Notes: generated by a model from the letters alone, not told the origin. A stretch of DNA of 36,032 nt from Gammaproteobacteria bacterium (GCA_029244985.1 JAQWQD010000001.1:1-36032); one strand, 5' to 3'. Shown: positions 1 through 8,354, numbered from the stretch's first letter. Translations and numbers: made by a program.

Positions 1-275
1 GGTTGAATTTGGCTGCGGAGGTCATCAGGCATTGGTGGGCGATGTGCTTTGTATTCTTTGTAAACGTCATTGCGAAAGGTTTTGCCCTTGGCATCGAAAA
101 CGATGGCAATGTTAGAGTGATCATGGCTTCTTAGCAGAGCCCGAATCATGTTTATGACACCCTTAATTGCGCCAGTAGGTTGTTGCTTACTGTTTACCAA
201 GGGAGGTAATGCGTGAAAAGCCCTAAACAAATAGGAGGAGCCGTCTACGAGTAAGAGTTCTTTAACGTTTGCCAA
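1..275 (-). CDS. polA: DNA polymerase I, N-terminal part (cut by window edge)
   Basis: This is the first 91 codons of DNA polymerase I, which removes RNA primers and fills gaps in replication and repair. The translation begins [20 protein letters not shown] and contains [19 protein letters not shown] and [13 protein letters not shown], the conserved start of the 5'-3' exonuclease (flap nuclease) domain. The reading frame is closed by a TAA two codons upstream, so the start is a TTG at 275; the next ATG is far inside the conserved domain. No strong ribosome binding site is visible. It starts 16 bp after the znuA stop on the same strand, so read-through from znuA is possible. The rest of the gene lies beyond the left edge. 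Identity is certain, start nearly so. Confidence 0.95.
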   Translation of the reverse strand, partial: MANVKELLLVDGSSYLFRAFHALPPLVNSKQQPTGAIKGVINMIRALLRSHDHSNIAIVFDAKGKTFRNDVYKEYKAHRPPMPDDLRSQIQ

Positions 276-291
276 GGTTTATGTCCAATCT

Positions 292-1167
292 TTAGTAGTT
301 GAAACAGCTCGTAAATGAGTTGGCGACACTTAATATAAGCCTTCTATATCCGCGACTTCCATCGTCAATTTCATATCCAAATAAGTCAACTACTTCACTT
401 TTAATCGCCTGATTTTCGAGCACTGTGTTCACCAGTTCTTCATCGCTGTCGGTCTCTAGCAGAATACAGGAAGGTGATCTCACCTGGAGTTTGTTTCTTA
501 ACGCAAGCAAATCACGCATACTCGGCTGAACCTCTGGGTCATGAACAAGTGCAAGCCCGCCTGGCAAGCCAAACTGACGCTCAAAATACTGGTAGGCATC
601 ATGATAAACCAGATAGTCAGGCTGCTGATATTGGGAAAGCCTATTTTGCAGAGATTGATTTAATAGGGCTACATCAGACTCAAATTGGTTTAAAGCTTCT
701 TGATACTCTTTTCCGTTCCCCGGGTCTAATTCGATTAGGCTGATGGCTAGCTGTTGAGCTATAGAAATAGCATTTTCTGTGTTTAACCAAAGATGCAAAT
801 CAGCACTCCCGTCATCCAAGTTGTGTAAGCTAATCCCGGAAATAGTGGCGGCTGTGATTAAAGGCTTCGAACGCGACTGTGAAGCGAAGATATCCGCTAG
901 AAAAATTTCAAATTCGGGGCTCACCCTTAACAATAAATCTGCCTGCTGCATGTTGATCCGATCTGCCGGCGTTATTGAATAGTTGTGGGGCGAACCCTGG
1001 GAATCAACAATCGAATGAACAGTGCCGCGATCCTCGACAATGGCTTGGGCGATCAATAGCAAAGGGCGAATAGAGACCGTAACAGAAACTTCCCCATAAG
1101 ATCTTTCGACCCCTACTAGAGAAATTGATAGGGAGATTATAAGAACCAACGAAGTGGATAAGCGCAT
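292..1167 (-). CDS. znuA: Zinc ABC transporter, periplasmic binding protein ZnuA
   Basis: Captures Zn(II) in the periplasm and delivers it to ZnuB. From the chosen ATG the protein has 291 residues with a signal peptide (MRLSTSLVLI, then a hydrophobic run to about residue 20, with likely cleavage near YGEV). The three zinc-ligand histidines of the ZnuA family are visible in context: SPHNYS (H61), ADLHLW (H115) and YHDAYQYFE (H179). The His/Asp-rich loop of many ZnuA proteins is very short here. The frame stays open upstream to another ATG at 1215, giving a 307-residue form whose start overlaps a palindrome. I prefer 1167 because it gives a normal signal peptide, although neither start has a strong ribosome binding site. 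It is divergent from znuC-znuB. A related manganese/iron cluster A-I binding protein is the alternative, but the motifs favour zinc. Confidence 0.92.
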   Translation of the reverse strand: MRLSTSLVLIISLSISLVGVERSYGEVSVTVSIRPLLLIAQAIVEDRGTVHSIVDSQGSPHNYSITPADRINMQQADLLLRVSPEFEIFLADIFASQSRSKPLITAATISGISLHNLDDGSADLHLWLNTENAISIAQQLAISLIELDPGNGKEYQEALNQFESDVALLNQSLQNRLSQYQQPDYLVYHDAYQYFERQFGLPGGLALVHDPEVQPSMRDLLALRNKLQVRSPSCILLETDSDEELVNTVLENQAIKSEVVDLFGYEIDDGSRGYRRLILSVANSFTSCFNY

Positions 1168-1199
1168 GATGCTGAAAAGCGAACGGACTATGGCAACGG

Positions 1200-1214
1200 T
1201 GGTATCATATACCA
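1200..1214. promoter_or_regulatory. Candidate Zur operator between znuA and znuCB
   Basis: The minus strand reads TGGTATATGATACCA, a dyad with perfect 6-base arms around a 3-base centre. It resembles the Zur-box core known from gammaproteobacteria (TGTTATA-N-TATAACA as I remember it), with three differences. It lies 33 bases upstream of the preferred znuA start and 74 bases upstream of znuC, as expected for zinc repression of both divergent units. No zur gene is in the window. Confidence 0.45.
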
Positions 1215-1288
1215 TTGGCCTGCAGGCAGATACTTATGCTCAAGATTTGGCTTCTACTCTTTTTTAAGAACAAGGGTTTATCGTCACT

Positions 1289-2065
1289 ATGGAAGCTTCG
1301 AGTGCTATCAGAGCTGACAGCGGGAAATTACTGCTTTCTGCAAAGGGAATAAGTAAAACTTTAGCTGATCGTCATGTCCTGCAAAACATCGATCTGGAAA
1401 TCCAAGAAGGGCAAATCATAAGTTTAATTGGGCCCAATGGAGCCGGAAAAACGACTCTTGTAAGAGTCTTGTTGGGACTACTCACTACAGATTTAGGGAG
1501 CATCTACCATCGGCCTAAATTGCGGATAGGCTATATGCCCCAACAACTCATGATTGAGAGCACGCTGCCAATTACTGTCCGCCGTTTTTTGCAGCTAGCA
1601 ACCCCCTCGTTTCACGATCGAATTGACGCGACGTTGCAACAGCTGGAAATCAGCCAACTTGCCGAGCAACAACTGATTTCTGTTTCTGGAGGCGAACTAC
1701 AGCGAGTGCTTCTAGCCAGGGCATTGCTTAGAAACCCCCATCTATTAATTCTGGACGAACCTGCTCAAGGGGTCGATATTGCCGGCCAGGCAAAACTCTA
1801 CGCTTTAATTGGCAAGATTCGTAATCAGAATGGTTGTGGAGTTCTAATGATATCTCATGACTTGCACCTGGTAATGTCGTCAACTGACGAAGTGGTTTGT
1901 CTGAACCACCATGTTTGCTGCCATGGAAAACCTGATCAAGTTAGCACCGACCCTGCGTTCCTCGAATTATTTGGTGCTCAGGTTTCAACCAATCTCGCAG
2001 TCTATACCCATAATCATAATCACGAACATGACATAACTGGCGAAGTAAAAATTTCTGAATCATGA
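1289..2065 (+). CDS. znuC: Zinc ABC transporter, ATPase ZnuC
   Basis: ATP-hydrolysing subunit that powers ZnuB on the cytoplasmic face of the inner membrane. The 258-residue protein has Walker A GPNGAGKTT (about 48-56), the ABC signature VSGGELQRV and Walker B LLILDEP (about 130-160), and a switch histidine in MISHDLH. The tail carries the cluster THNHNHEHD before a conserved hydrophilic end; a His-rich tail of this kind is also known from enterobacterial ZnuC and suggests zinc binding in the ATPase. The ATG at 1289 leaves a 73-bp gap to the longest possible znuA. The stop overlaps the znuB start (ATGA), so the two are translationally coupled. In Pseudomonas a zur gene precedes znuC; it is absent here. 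Confidence 0.96.
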   Translation: MEASSAIRADSGKLLLSAKGISKTLADRHVLQNIDLEIQEGQIISLIGPNGAGKTTLVRVLLGLLTTDLGSIYHRPKLRIGYMPQQLMIESTLPITVRRFLQLATPSFHDRIDATLQQLEISQLAEQQLISVSGGELQRVLLARALLRNPHLLILDEPAQGVDIAGQAKLYALIGKIRNQNGCGVLMISHDLHLVMSSTDEVVCLNHHVCCHGKPDQVSTDPAFLELFGAQVSTNLAVYTHNHNHEHDITGEVKISES

Positions 2066-2877
2066 TCACAATAACTGAGCTTATTACAACAGATTTTTTC
2101 TTATTCGCCTTGGTGGCTGGCTTAAGTCTTGCACTTATTGCAGGGCCGCTTGGCTCATTAATTGTATGGCGCCGCATGTCTTATTTTGGTGATACTTTAG
2201 CACACTCGGCATTATTAGGGATCGCTGTTGGCCTGATTACTAATAGCAACCCACAAATGGCTATTATCATTAGTTGTTTACTGGTTGGAATATTATTAGT
2301 CTATCTAGACAAAAATCCCAAAATTTCCACCGACACAGTTCTTGGAATTTTAGCCCATAGTACATTAGCTATAGGCGTTGTCATTTTGGCGCTAACAGAA
2401 TCAGTGAGGGTAAATTTAGAAGCCTACTTATTCGGCGCTCTGTTAACTATCAATATAATCGATCTAATTTGGGTGATCGCGATTATGTTGATTGTGATCT
2501 CTACACTTTATTACTTTTGGAATGACTTTCTGTCGGTCACTGTGCATGCGGAGTTAGCAAAAACTGAAGGCATTAACGTTGAGAGAACGCATTTATTTCT
2601 AGTATTGCTAATAGCGCTAACAATTGCGGTTTCAATGAAAATAGTTGGTGTTTTATTAATAACTTCACTACTTATTATTCCGCCTGCTGCAGCAAGGAAG
2701 TTTGCCCAAAGCCCAGAGAAAATGGCTATTCTGGCAAGTTTGATCGGTTCGACCGCTGTCGTACTTGGTCTCTTCTTGGCCTTTTATGTTAATACCCCGG
2801 TAGGGCCTACGATCGTGGTTGTTGCGACAATTTTGTTCCTCGTATTATCTGTTTTTACCCGCGCGCAAAAAGAATAA
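2062..2877 (+). CDS. znuB: Zinc ABC transporter, permease ZnuB
   Basis: Inner-membrane channel subunit of the zinc importer (ABC-3 family). The 271 residues are almost wholly hydrophobic, with roughly eight membrane segments. Family landmarks include GPLGSLIVWRRMSYFGDTLAHSALLG near residues 28-55 and the GVLLITSLLIIPPAAAR segment near 195-210. It overlaps znuC by 4 bp and ends 10 bp before the stop codon of the convergent sco1 gene, so the two operons meet with almost no spacer. Confidence 0.96.
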   Translation: MITITELITTDFFLFALVAGLSLALIAGPLGSLIVWRRMSYFGDTLAHSALLGIAVGLITNSNPQMAIIISCLLVGILLVYLDKNPKISTDTVLGILAHSTLAIGVVILALTESVRVNLEAYLFGALLTINIIDLIWVIAIMLIVISTLYYFWNDFLSVTVHAELAKTEGINVERTHLFLVLLIALTIAVSMKIVGVLLITSLLIIPPAAARKFAQSPEKMAILASLIGSTAVVLGLFLAFYVNTPVGPTIVVVATILFLVLSVFTRAQKE

Positions 2878-2881
2878 TCGA

Positions 2882-2896
2882 AGCGAATTATTCGCT
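2882..2896. terminator. Possible bidirectional terminator between znuB and sco1
   Basis: AGCGAAT and ATTCGCT form a short dyad around one base, folding as a 5-bp stem with a 5-base loop. It overlaps the 3' end of sco1 and is followed on the plus strand by a short T run about 5 bases later. It is the only stem in the convergent junction, but weak by usual intrinsic-terminator standards. Confidence 0.3.
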
Positions 2897-3571
2897 AATA
2901 ATTTTCATTGCGTCTACCAAATCTCTAGCACGATGTGGTGGCCTAATTACGGCAAATAAATCTCCATTTGGATCAATTACTGAAATATGGCTGCTGTGGT
3001 CAATTACAAAATCATCTGGATTAATTCGCGATTCATGATTATTGTGCCCTGATGGTTGGACTCCCTCGGTAGTAGGTTCACCGTATGCAACAAATAAGTT
3101 TTCTGCCAATCCCGTCAGGTCATTTGGCTCGCCAGTTAATCCGAAAAATTCAGAATTAAACCTTGCTAGGTAATCTTTTAGTTGGTCTGGTGTGTCTTTA
3201 GTGGGATCGACTGTCGCTAAAATTATTCGCGGTGGTGGTTTCCTTGTTTCTTCCCGCCACAAATTTGTAAAGCGACCTAGCTCTGCCATTGTAATTGGGC
3301 ATATGTCTGGGCAAGAAGTGAAACCAAAAAATAGTAAATTCCAATTCTCTGATAGATCTGCACCACTAAATTCATCACCATTTTGATCAGTCAGATCAAA
3401 ACCAGAAATCTCGAAAGGCTGCGGGAAGATCGTGGCGCCTATTTCTCGAAGTTCTGCTTCGGTAGAGCGATCCGATCGCAGCAAATACAGGGATACAAAA
3501 ATTACTGCAAGTGCGACATCGACTGCAAGGAATGCAATGAGGCCTAATTTAGTTGATGAGGATAATTGCAC
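2888..3571 (-). CDS. SCO1/SenC family copper chaperone
   Basis: Thioredoxin-fold, membrane-anchored copper chaperone that helps load the CuA centre of cytochrome c oxidase subunit II in the periplasm. The 227-residue protein has one N-terminal membrane anchor (about 9-31) and the copper-binding CPDIC motif (C87, C91) within FTSCPDICPITMAEL. The third copper ligand is probably the histidine of VIDHS (about H192). A GTG at 3571 is the start used. It lies 40 bp downstream of ctaB on the same strand, so the two probably form a ctaB-sco1 assembly operon running away from the cox genes. The pairing with a CuA-containing oxidase fits its role. Confidence 0.95.
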   Translation of the reverse strand: MQLSSSTKLGLIAFLAVDVALAVIFVSLYLLRSDRSTEAELREIGATIFPQPFEISGFDLTDQNGDEFSGADLSENWNLLFFGFTSCPDICPITMAELGRFTNLWREETRKPPPRIILATVDPTKDTPDQLKDYLARFNSEFFGLTGEPNDLTGLAENLFVAYGEPTTEGVQPSGHNNHESRINPDDFVIDHSSHISVIDPNGDLFAVIRPPHRARDLVDAMKIISE

Positions 3572-3611
3572 AGTTCTTTAGTTTCAGTACAAACGCAGCA
3601 AGACAGAAGAA

Positions 3612-4496
3612 TCAGAATAGATAATGATCTGCTACCAAGGCTACAAATAAGACTGTCAAATACACAATAGAATATTTAAAAGTATCCATGGCCGTCGTTG
3701 CTTTCGGTTTAAACATAAGAAGTCCGGACCAGGCTAAAAAGCCAAGACCTAGAACAAGTGCAGAGGCAAGGTAGAGTAAACCACTCATACCAGAAAAATA
3801 GGGAAATACGCTCACGATGACCAACATTACCGTATAGACGATTATATGAACTTTCGTAACAAACTCACCGTGAGTTACTGGCAGCATTGGCACTCCGCTT
3901 TTGGCGTACTCGTCTTTTCTATGAATGGCCAACGCCCAAAAATGCGGAGGCGTCCAGGCGAAGATGATCAATACCAAAACCAATGCATCAGGCTCTATTG
4001 TGCCGGTTACGGCTGACCATCCAAGTAGCGGAGGCATAGCGCCTGATAGGCCCCCGATCACAATATTCTGGGGAGTTGCATGCTTTAAATAACCGGTATA
4101 GATAAACGCATAACCGACGAATGAGGCTAGCGTTAGCCAGGCGCTAATGGGATTAACCCAATAAAGCAAAATGCCCATGCCGGTAACGCCGATAGCAATT
4201 GCGAAAATAATAGTTTGCCTTGCATCAACGCGGCCTTGCGGTAATGGTCGATTATGGGTCCGTTTCATCATGATATCGATCTTGCGATCGATAAGATGAT
4301 TGACTACGGCTCCGGAGGCTGCAACCAAAGCAATGCCTAAATTCCCCAGTATTAAGATGTCGATTGGCACCATGCCTGGTACAGCCAAGAACATGCCAAC
4401 CAGTGAAGTGAGTATCATCAGCATCACAACGCGCGGTTTGCACATCTCATAAAAATCTCGCCAACTGGCCGCGATATTTGAGGTTATTTCAGTCAC
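3612..4496 (-). CDS. ctaB: Protoheme IX farnesyltransferase (heme O synthase)
   Basis: Membrane UbiA-family prenyltransferase that converts heme B to heme O for heme-copper oxidases (ctaB/cyoE). The 294-residue protein has about nine membrane segments and the prenyl-diphosphate/magnesium motif NHLIDRKIDIMMKRTHNRPLP near 66-86, followed by a second Asp-containing region WALAIHRKDEYAKSGVPMLP. Start is GTG at 4496. The gene is first in a probable ctaB-sco1 operon and is divergent from the cox operon across a 620-bp gap. No heme A synthase (ctaA) gene is next to it, which is unusual for a cox cluster. Confidence 0.96.
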   Translation of the reverse strand: MTEITSNIAASWRDFYEMCKPRVVMLMILTSLVGMFLAVPGMVPIDILILGNLGIALVAASGAVVNHLIDRKIDIMMKRTHNRPLPQGRVDARQTIIFAIAIGVTGMGILLYWVNPISAWLTLASFVGYAFIYTGYLKHATPQNIVIGGLSGAMPPLLGWSAVTGTIEPDALVLVLIIFAWTPPHFWALAIHRKDEYAKSGVPMLPVTHGEFVTKVHIIVYTVMLVIVSVFPYFSGMSGLLYLASALVLGLGFLAWSGLLMFKPKATTAMDTFKYSIVYLTVLFVALVADHYLF

Positions 4497-4866
4497 AGGT
4501 ATTTAGTATTGAGCCTATTGAAGAGCTTAATTTTTAAAAGGCTCTCGAAAATGAGCAAGAATCACAAATCCAACCAACATCGGCGGGCTACTTTCGAGCG
4601 CCGGCATTCAACCATATTTCCTTTTGCATCTCAAGGTGATTGCTAAGTGCTTGATTCCATTTTTACACTTTTTCTGAGCGAATGTTAGCGATTATCAACG
4701 CACTATTTTTGAGCTGACAAAAGGCTGTCAAAAATGCTTAATTTAGCGCAGGAAACTGGGCGTTTCTCGACTAGAACCACTTGCGATAGAAAGCGATTTT
4801 CTATAGCATTCCGTTGCGCATAAGGGGCGTGAAAAATTCTTAAATATTATGGAGAAATTCAAATAC

Positions 4867-4896
4867 TTGAGGAAACGATACAGCCCCTTTTAGACT
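4867..4896 (+). promoter_or_regulatory. Candidate sigma70 promoter for the cox operon
   Basis: TTGAGG (4867-4872) and TAGACT (4891-4896) are separated by 18 bases. Transcription would begin near 4903, giving a leader of about 210 bases before coxB. The match is moderate and other promoters in the gap are possible. Confidence 0.3.
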
Positions 4897-4941
4897 AAAA
4901 TAATTACTAGGGAACTAACTGGGGCAATAGCATTTAATTTG

Positions 4942-4965
4942 AGTGATTCATTGAGCTCAATCACT
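4942..4965. promoter_or_regulatory. Dyad in the cox leader, candidate operator
   Basis: AGTGATT (4942-4948) is inverted as AATCACT (4959-4965), and the overlapping core ATTGAGCTCAAT (4950-4961) is itself a perfect 12-base palindrome. Its position just downstream of the candidate promoter would suit a repressor site or a leader RNA hairpin. The binding protein is unknown. Confidence 0.35.
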
Positions 4966-5116
4966 ACCGAAAGTGCAGCGTCTGAAAACGCAAGACCCTG
5001 GCTCCCTGGAACATAATGAGCAAAACAAGACTAATCTTTCTAGCATGGCGCGATGACACTTAAAGTCCTCAAGCCTGCTGAAATACGTTTGTAATTTTTA
5101 AAAGGAATTCGGGTAT

Positions 5117-6484
5117 ATGGCTTTAGCGGTCGTTGTTGTTCTCCTAGTCGTTGGTTCAGTAATTTTCCATTTTACCCAGTTATATGGCGGTCCTTGGTAT
5201 TTCACAGACATCGCCGCGGATTGGGGAACTATTGATCTCACCATAAATATAACCTTCTGGGTCACAGGTTTCGTCTTTGTCGTCGTGAATCTATTTATGG
5301 CTTGGTGTGTCTATAAATATCGTCAGAAAGATGGCCACAAAGCGGTATATGAGCCTGAAAACCACAAGCTCGAAGTTGGCTTGACAGCTTTTACTACCGT
5401 TGGAGTTATCGCGATGTTGGCACCGGGTCTATTCGTTTGGGCCCAATTTGTTACAGTTCCGGAAGAGGCTATTGAATACGAAGTGCTGGGTCAACAATGG
5501 CAGTGGCAATTCCGATACCCTGGCGCTGATGGCCAACTGGGTTTTGCTGACGTATCGCATGTCTCAGAATCTAACCCTTTCGGTATTAACCCCGAAGACC
5601 CTGCTGGCCAGGATGATGTCGTGGTTAATGACCCAAACATGCATCTTGCCGTTAACCAGCCAGTTCATGCCCTATTGCGTTCAAACGATGTGCTACATAA
5701 CTACACGGTGCCTCAATTTCGGGTAAAGATGGATATGGTCCCTGGGCTTGTTTCCTATCTCTGGTTCGATCCCACTAAAGAAGGGACTTACGATATTCTG
5801 TGTGAAGAGCTTTGTGGAATCGGGCATTTCATTATGCGTGGCTCTGTAAAAGTTGAATCACAAGCAGAGTTTAATGCCTGGATTTCATCACAGCCTACTT
5901 TTGCTGAAACTCAATCCATGGCAGCGCCAAATATTGCTGCGGGACAAGCCGCTTACACAATCTGTGCAACCTGCCACGGCGCGCAAGGCGAAGGTAATTC
6001 AGCGCTAAATGGCCCGAAGCTTGCTGGCCAAGACGCCTGGTATCTTGAACGACAACTTAAGCATTTTAAAGAAGGTGTTCGTGGTGGTGAAGGGGATACT
6101 ATCGGCTCCGCTATGGTACCAATGGCTATGACGCTGGCCGACGATAATGCAATTAGAAACGTAGCGGCTTATATCGAAACATTTACCGATACGCCAGCAC
6201 CCACAACAATTGCAGGAGATATCGAAAATGGCGCAGATATCTACGACCGAAACTGCGCCGCGTGTCACTTAGATGATGGCGCTGGCACCTGGTACACCGA
6301 TGCTCCTGCTCTCGCTGGTATGAGTGATTGGTATTTCGTTAGACAGATTAGCAATTTCAGTGCGGGTATCCGCGGGCTTCATCCCAATGATAATTTTGGG
6401 GAGCAAATGGTCGCGATGGCCACAGCGATGGATAGCGTCGAAGAAATCAATGATGTCGCTGCCTATATCAACACGCTGCGATAA
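5117..6484 (+). CDS. coxB: Cytochrome c oxidase subunit II with two fused cytochrome c domains
   Basis: Receives electrons and passes them through CuA to subunit I. The 455-residue protein has two N-terminal membrane helices (about 1-18 and 45-68, with a further hydrophobic stretch near 90-110). A cupredoxin domain follows with the CuA ligands: His in LHNYTVP (H194), then CEELCGIGHFIM (C229, C233, H237, M240). The C-terminal third holds two class I cytochrome c domains with CATCH (283-287) and CAACH (380-384) and later methionines that could be axial ligands. Most caa3-type subunits II carry one heme c; two is less usual. The ATG at 5117 follows an AAAGGA site and is preceded in frame by a TAA, so no longer N-terminus exists. 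First gene of the operon. Confidence 0.96.
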   Translation: MALAVVVVLLVVGSVIFHFTQLYGGPWYFTDIAADWGTIDLTINITFWVTGFVFVVVNLFMAWCVYKYRQKDGHKAVYEPENHKLEVGLTAFTTVGVIAMLAPGLFVWAQFVTVPEEAIEYEVLGQQWQWQFRYPGADGQLGFADVSHVSESNPFGINPEDPAGQDDVVVNDPNMHLAVNQPVHALLRSNDVLHNYTVPQFRVKMDMVPGLVSYLWFDPTKEGTYDILCEELCGIGHFIMRGSVKVESQAEFNAWISSQPTFAETQSMAAPNIAAGQAAYTICATCHGAQGEGNSALNGPKLAGQDAWYLERQLKHFKEGVRGGEGDTIGSAMVPMAMTLADDNAIRNVAAYIETFTDTPAPTTIAGDIENGADIYDRNCAACHLDDGAGTWYTDAPALAGMSDWYFVRQISNFSAGIRGLHPNDNFGEQMVAMATAMDSVEEINDVAAYINTLR

Positions 6485-6563
6485 CAGAATTTAACTAACA
6501 GTAAATAAGAATTTGTTTAGGCCGCTCACTGGCCGCAATAAAACAGAAATTTAGGAGGAATTA

Positions 6564-8354
6564 ATGGCTTACGTACCATTAGCGGATCGCGATCACGAAA
6601 TGGAGATGCACCATCCACACAGCTGGGTGGGAAAGTATGTATGGAGCCAAGACCATAAGGTCATTGCAATCCAATATGGCAGCATCGCTGTTTTTACAGG
6701 TATTGTAGGATTAGCTTTGTCTTTGCTTTTTCGTATGCAGCTCGGTTTTCCAGATACCGCTACCTTTATAGATCCTAGTTTCTACTATCAGGCAGTGACC
6801 ATGCACGGCATGATCATGGTGGTATACCTTCTTACAGCTCTGTTTCTTGGCGGCTTCGGAAACTATTTAATTCCACTGATGTGCGGCGCACGAGATATGG
6901 TGTTTCCATTTATGAATATGCTGTCGGTCTGGGTATTCCTGGTCTCAGTGATTATTCTAATGGCCAGCTTTTTCGTAGGCGGCGGCCCTACCGGAGGAGG
7001 CTGGACGCTTTATCCCCCGCAGACAAATTTAGCCGGTACACCGGGGCATGACATGGGCATTGTACTAATGCTTATCTCGCTGGCGGTGTTCATCGTTGCT
7101 ACTACTATGGGTGGCTTGAACTATGTTGTTACCGTTCTTCAGTATCGCTGTCGCGGTTTAACCATGATGCGATTGCCTCTGTCTGTGTGGGGTATTTTCG
7201 TTGCTACTATTTTGGCCCTTTTTGCTTTCCCAGCACTTTTAGTCGCAGCAATCATGATGCTATTTGATATTTTGGCAGGCACGAGTTTCTTTATGCCCGC
7301 AATTATCGAATCTGGGACTCCGCTGGATCACAATGGCGGTTCACCTGTTTTATTCCAGCACTTGTTCTGGTTCTTTGGCCACCCGGAAGTCTATATCGTG
7401 GCATTGCCAGCATTCGGATTGGTATCAGATGTATTAAGCGTGCATGCACGGAAAAACATTTTTGGTTATCGCATGATGGTTTGGGCAATTATAGCCATTG
7501 GTGGTTTGAGCTTTATTGTCTGGGCTCACCATATGTATGTCAGTGGCATGCACCCTTATTTCGGATTCTTCTTTGCCACTACTACTTTAATTATTGCGGT
7601 ACCGACAGCACTCAAGGTCTACAACTGGGTGCTGACTTTATGGGAAGGCGATATTCGATTAAATGCGCCAATGTATTTTGCTATCGGTTTTATCTTTACC
7701 TTTATCCATGGCGGAATCACCGGATTATTTTTAGGTAACGTAGTCATAGATTTGCCGTTATCAGATACTTATTTTGTAGTTGCTCACTTCCACATGGTGA
7801 TGGGTGTTTCTCCCGTACTCGTAGTGTTTGCAGCTATTTACCACTGGTATCCCAAGATGTCTGGTCGAATGTTTCATTCGGGTATGGCTAAACTTCACTT
7901 CTGGTGCACATTCCTTGGTACCTATGCGATCTACCTGCCAATGCATTACCTGGGATTCTTGGGTGTTCCACGTCGTTATTACGCACTCGGCACGACAGAT
8001 TTCATTCCGCAATCTGCCCAAGACTTAAATACTACGATTACAATCGCGGCTCTTTTTGTTGGTGCTTCGCAGCTATTGTTTTTTATCAATATAATTTGGA
8101 GTCTGCGCTATGGCCCTAAGGCTGACCCAAATCCTTGGGGGGCGGCGTCTTTAGAGTGGCATACGCCAGACACGCCGCCATCGCATGGCAACTGGGGTGA
8201 TTCATTACCGACAGTTTATCGCTGGGCTTATGACTACAGTGTGCCTGGCGCCCGTGAAGACTTTATTGCTCAAAATACGCCTGAGACCGAAGAACCAACT
8301 GTGGATGAACAGCACTTCGACCCTGATAAAGATGAATCGCTGGCTGACGCATGA
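6564..8354 (+). CDS. coxA: Cytochrome c oxidase subunit I (heme-copper oxidase catalytic subunit)
   Basis: Catalytic, proton-pumping subunit that reduces O2 at a heme-CuB centre in the inner membrane. The 596-residue protein has about twelve membrane helices. Visible landmarks are the D-channel segment GNYLIPLMCGARDMVFPFMN, the CuB and cross-linked Tyr motif HPEVY (H273, E275, Y277), HH at 322-323, the K-channel lysine in VPTALK (about K351), and the heme ligands in AHFHMVMG (H408, H410). All A-type key residues are present, so proton pumping is expected. A strong AGGAGG site lies just before the ATG. It is followed by the first subunit III with a 4-bp overlap. The heme type (A or O) cannot be told from sequence. 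Confidence 0.98.
   Translation: MAYVPLADRDHEMEMHHPHSWVGKYVWSQDHKVIAIQYGSIAVFTGIVGLALSLLFRMQLGFPDTATFIDPSFYYQAVTMHGMIMVVYLLTALFLGGFGNYLIPLMCGARDMVFPFMNMLSVWVFLVSVIILMASFFVGGGPTGGGWTLYPPQTNLAGTPGHDMGIVLMLISLAVFIVATTMGGLNYVVTVLQYRCRGLTMMRLPLSVWGIFVATILALFAFPALLVAAIMMLFDILAGTSFFMPAIIESGTPLDHNGGSPVLFQHLFWFFGHPEVYIVALPAFGLVSDVLSVHARKNIFGYRMMVWAIIAIGGLSFIVWAHHMYVSGMHPYFGFFFATTTLIIAVPTALKVYNWVLTLWEGDIRLNAPMYFAIGFIFTFIHGGITGLFLGNVVIDLPLSDTYFVVAHFHMVMGVSPVLVVFAAIYHWYPKMSGRMFHSGMAKLHFWCTFLGTYAIYLPMHYLGFLGVPRRYYALGTTDFIPQSAQDLNTTITIAALFVGASQLLFFINIIWSLRYGPKADPNPWGAASLEWHTPDTPPSHGNWGDSLPTVYRWAYDYSVPGAREDFIAQNTPETEEPTVDEQHFDPDKDESLADA

Larger units (their letters stand above)
4497..5116. other. Gene-free 620-bp divergent control region between ctaB and coxB
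   Basis: No convincing gene is seen; the only short frames (for example 15 codons from 5016) resemble nothing known. It holds several dyads: arms at 4511-4516/4539-4544, with an alternative pairing 4522-4526/4541-4545; a 7-bp perfect stem with a 5-base loop at 4786-4804; and an operator-like dyad at 4942-4965. A candidate plus-strand promoter is at 4867-4896. The long spacer suggests regulated transcription of the oxidase operon. Confidence 0.6.

Noticed and set aside
5016..5063. 15-codon frame just upstream of coxB
   Set aside because: Too short, no conserved features and no clear ribosome binding site; could be a leader peptide but there is no support.
7969..7984. TGTTCCACGT half-site inside coxA
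   Set aside because: The right half-site (CGTTAT) does not match, so no ParB dimer site is formed.
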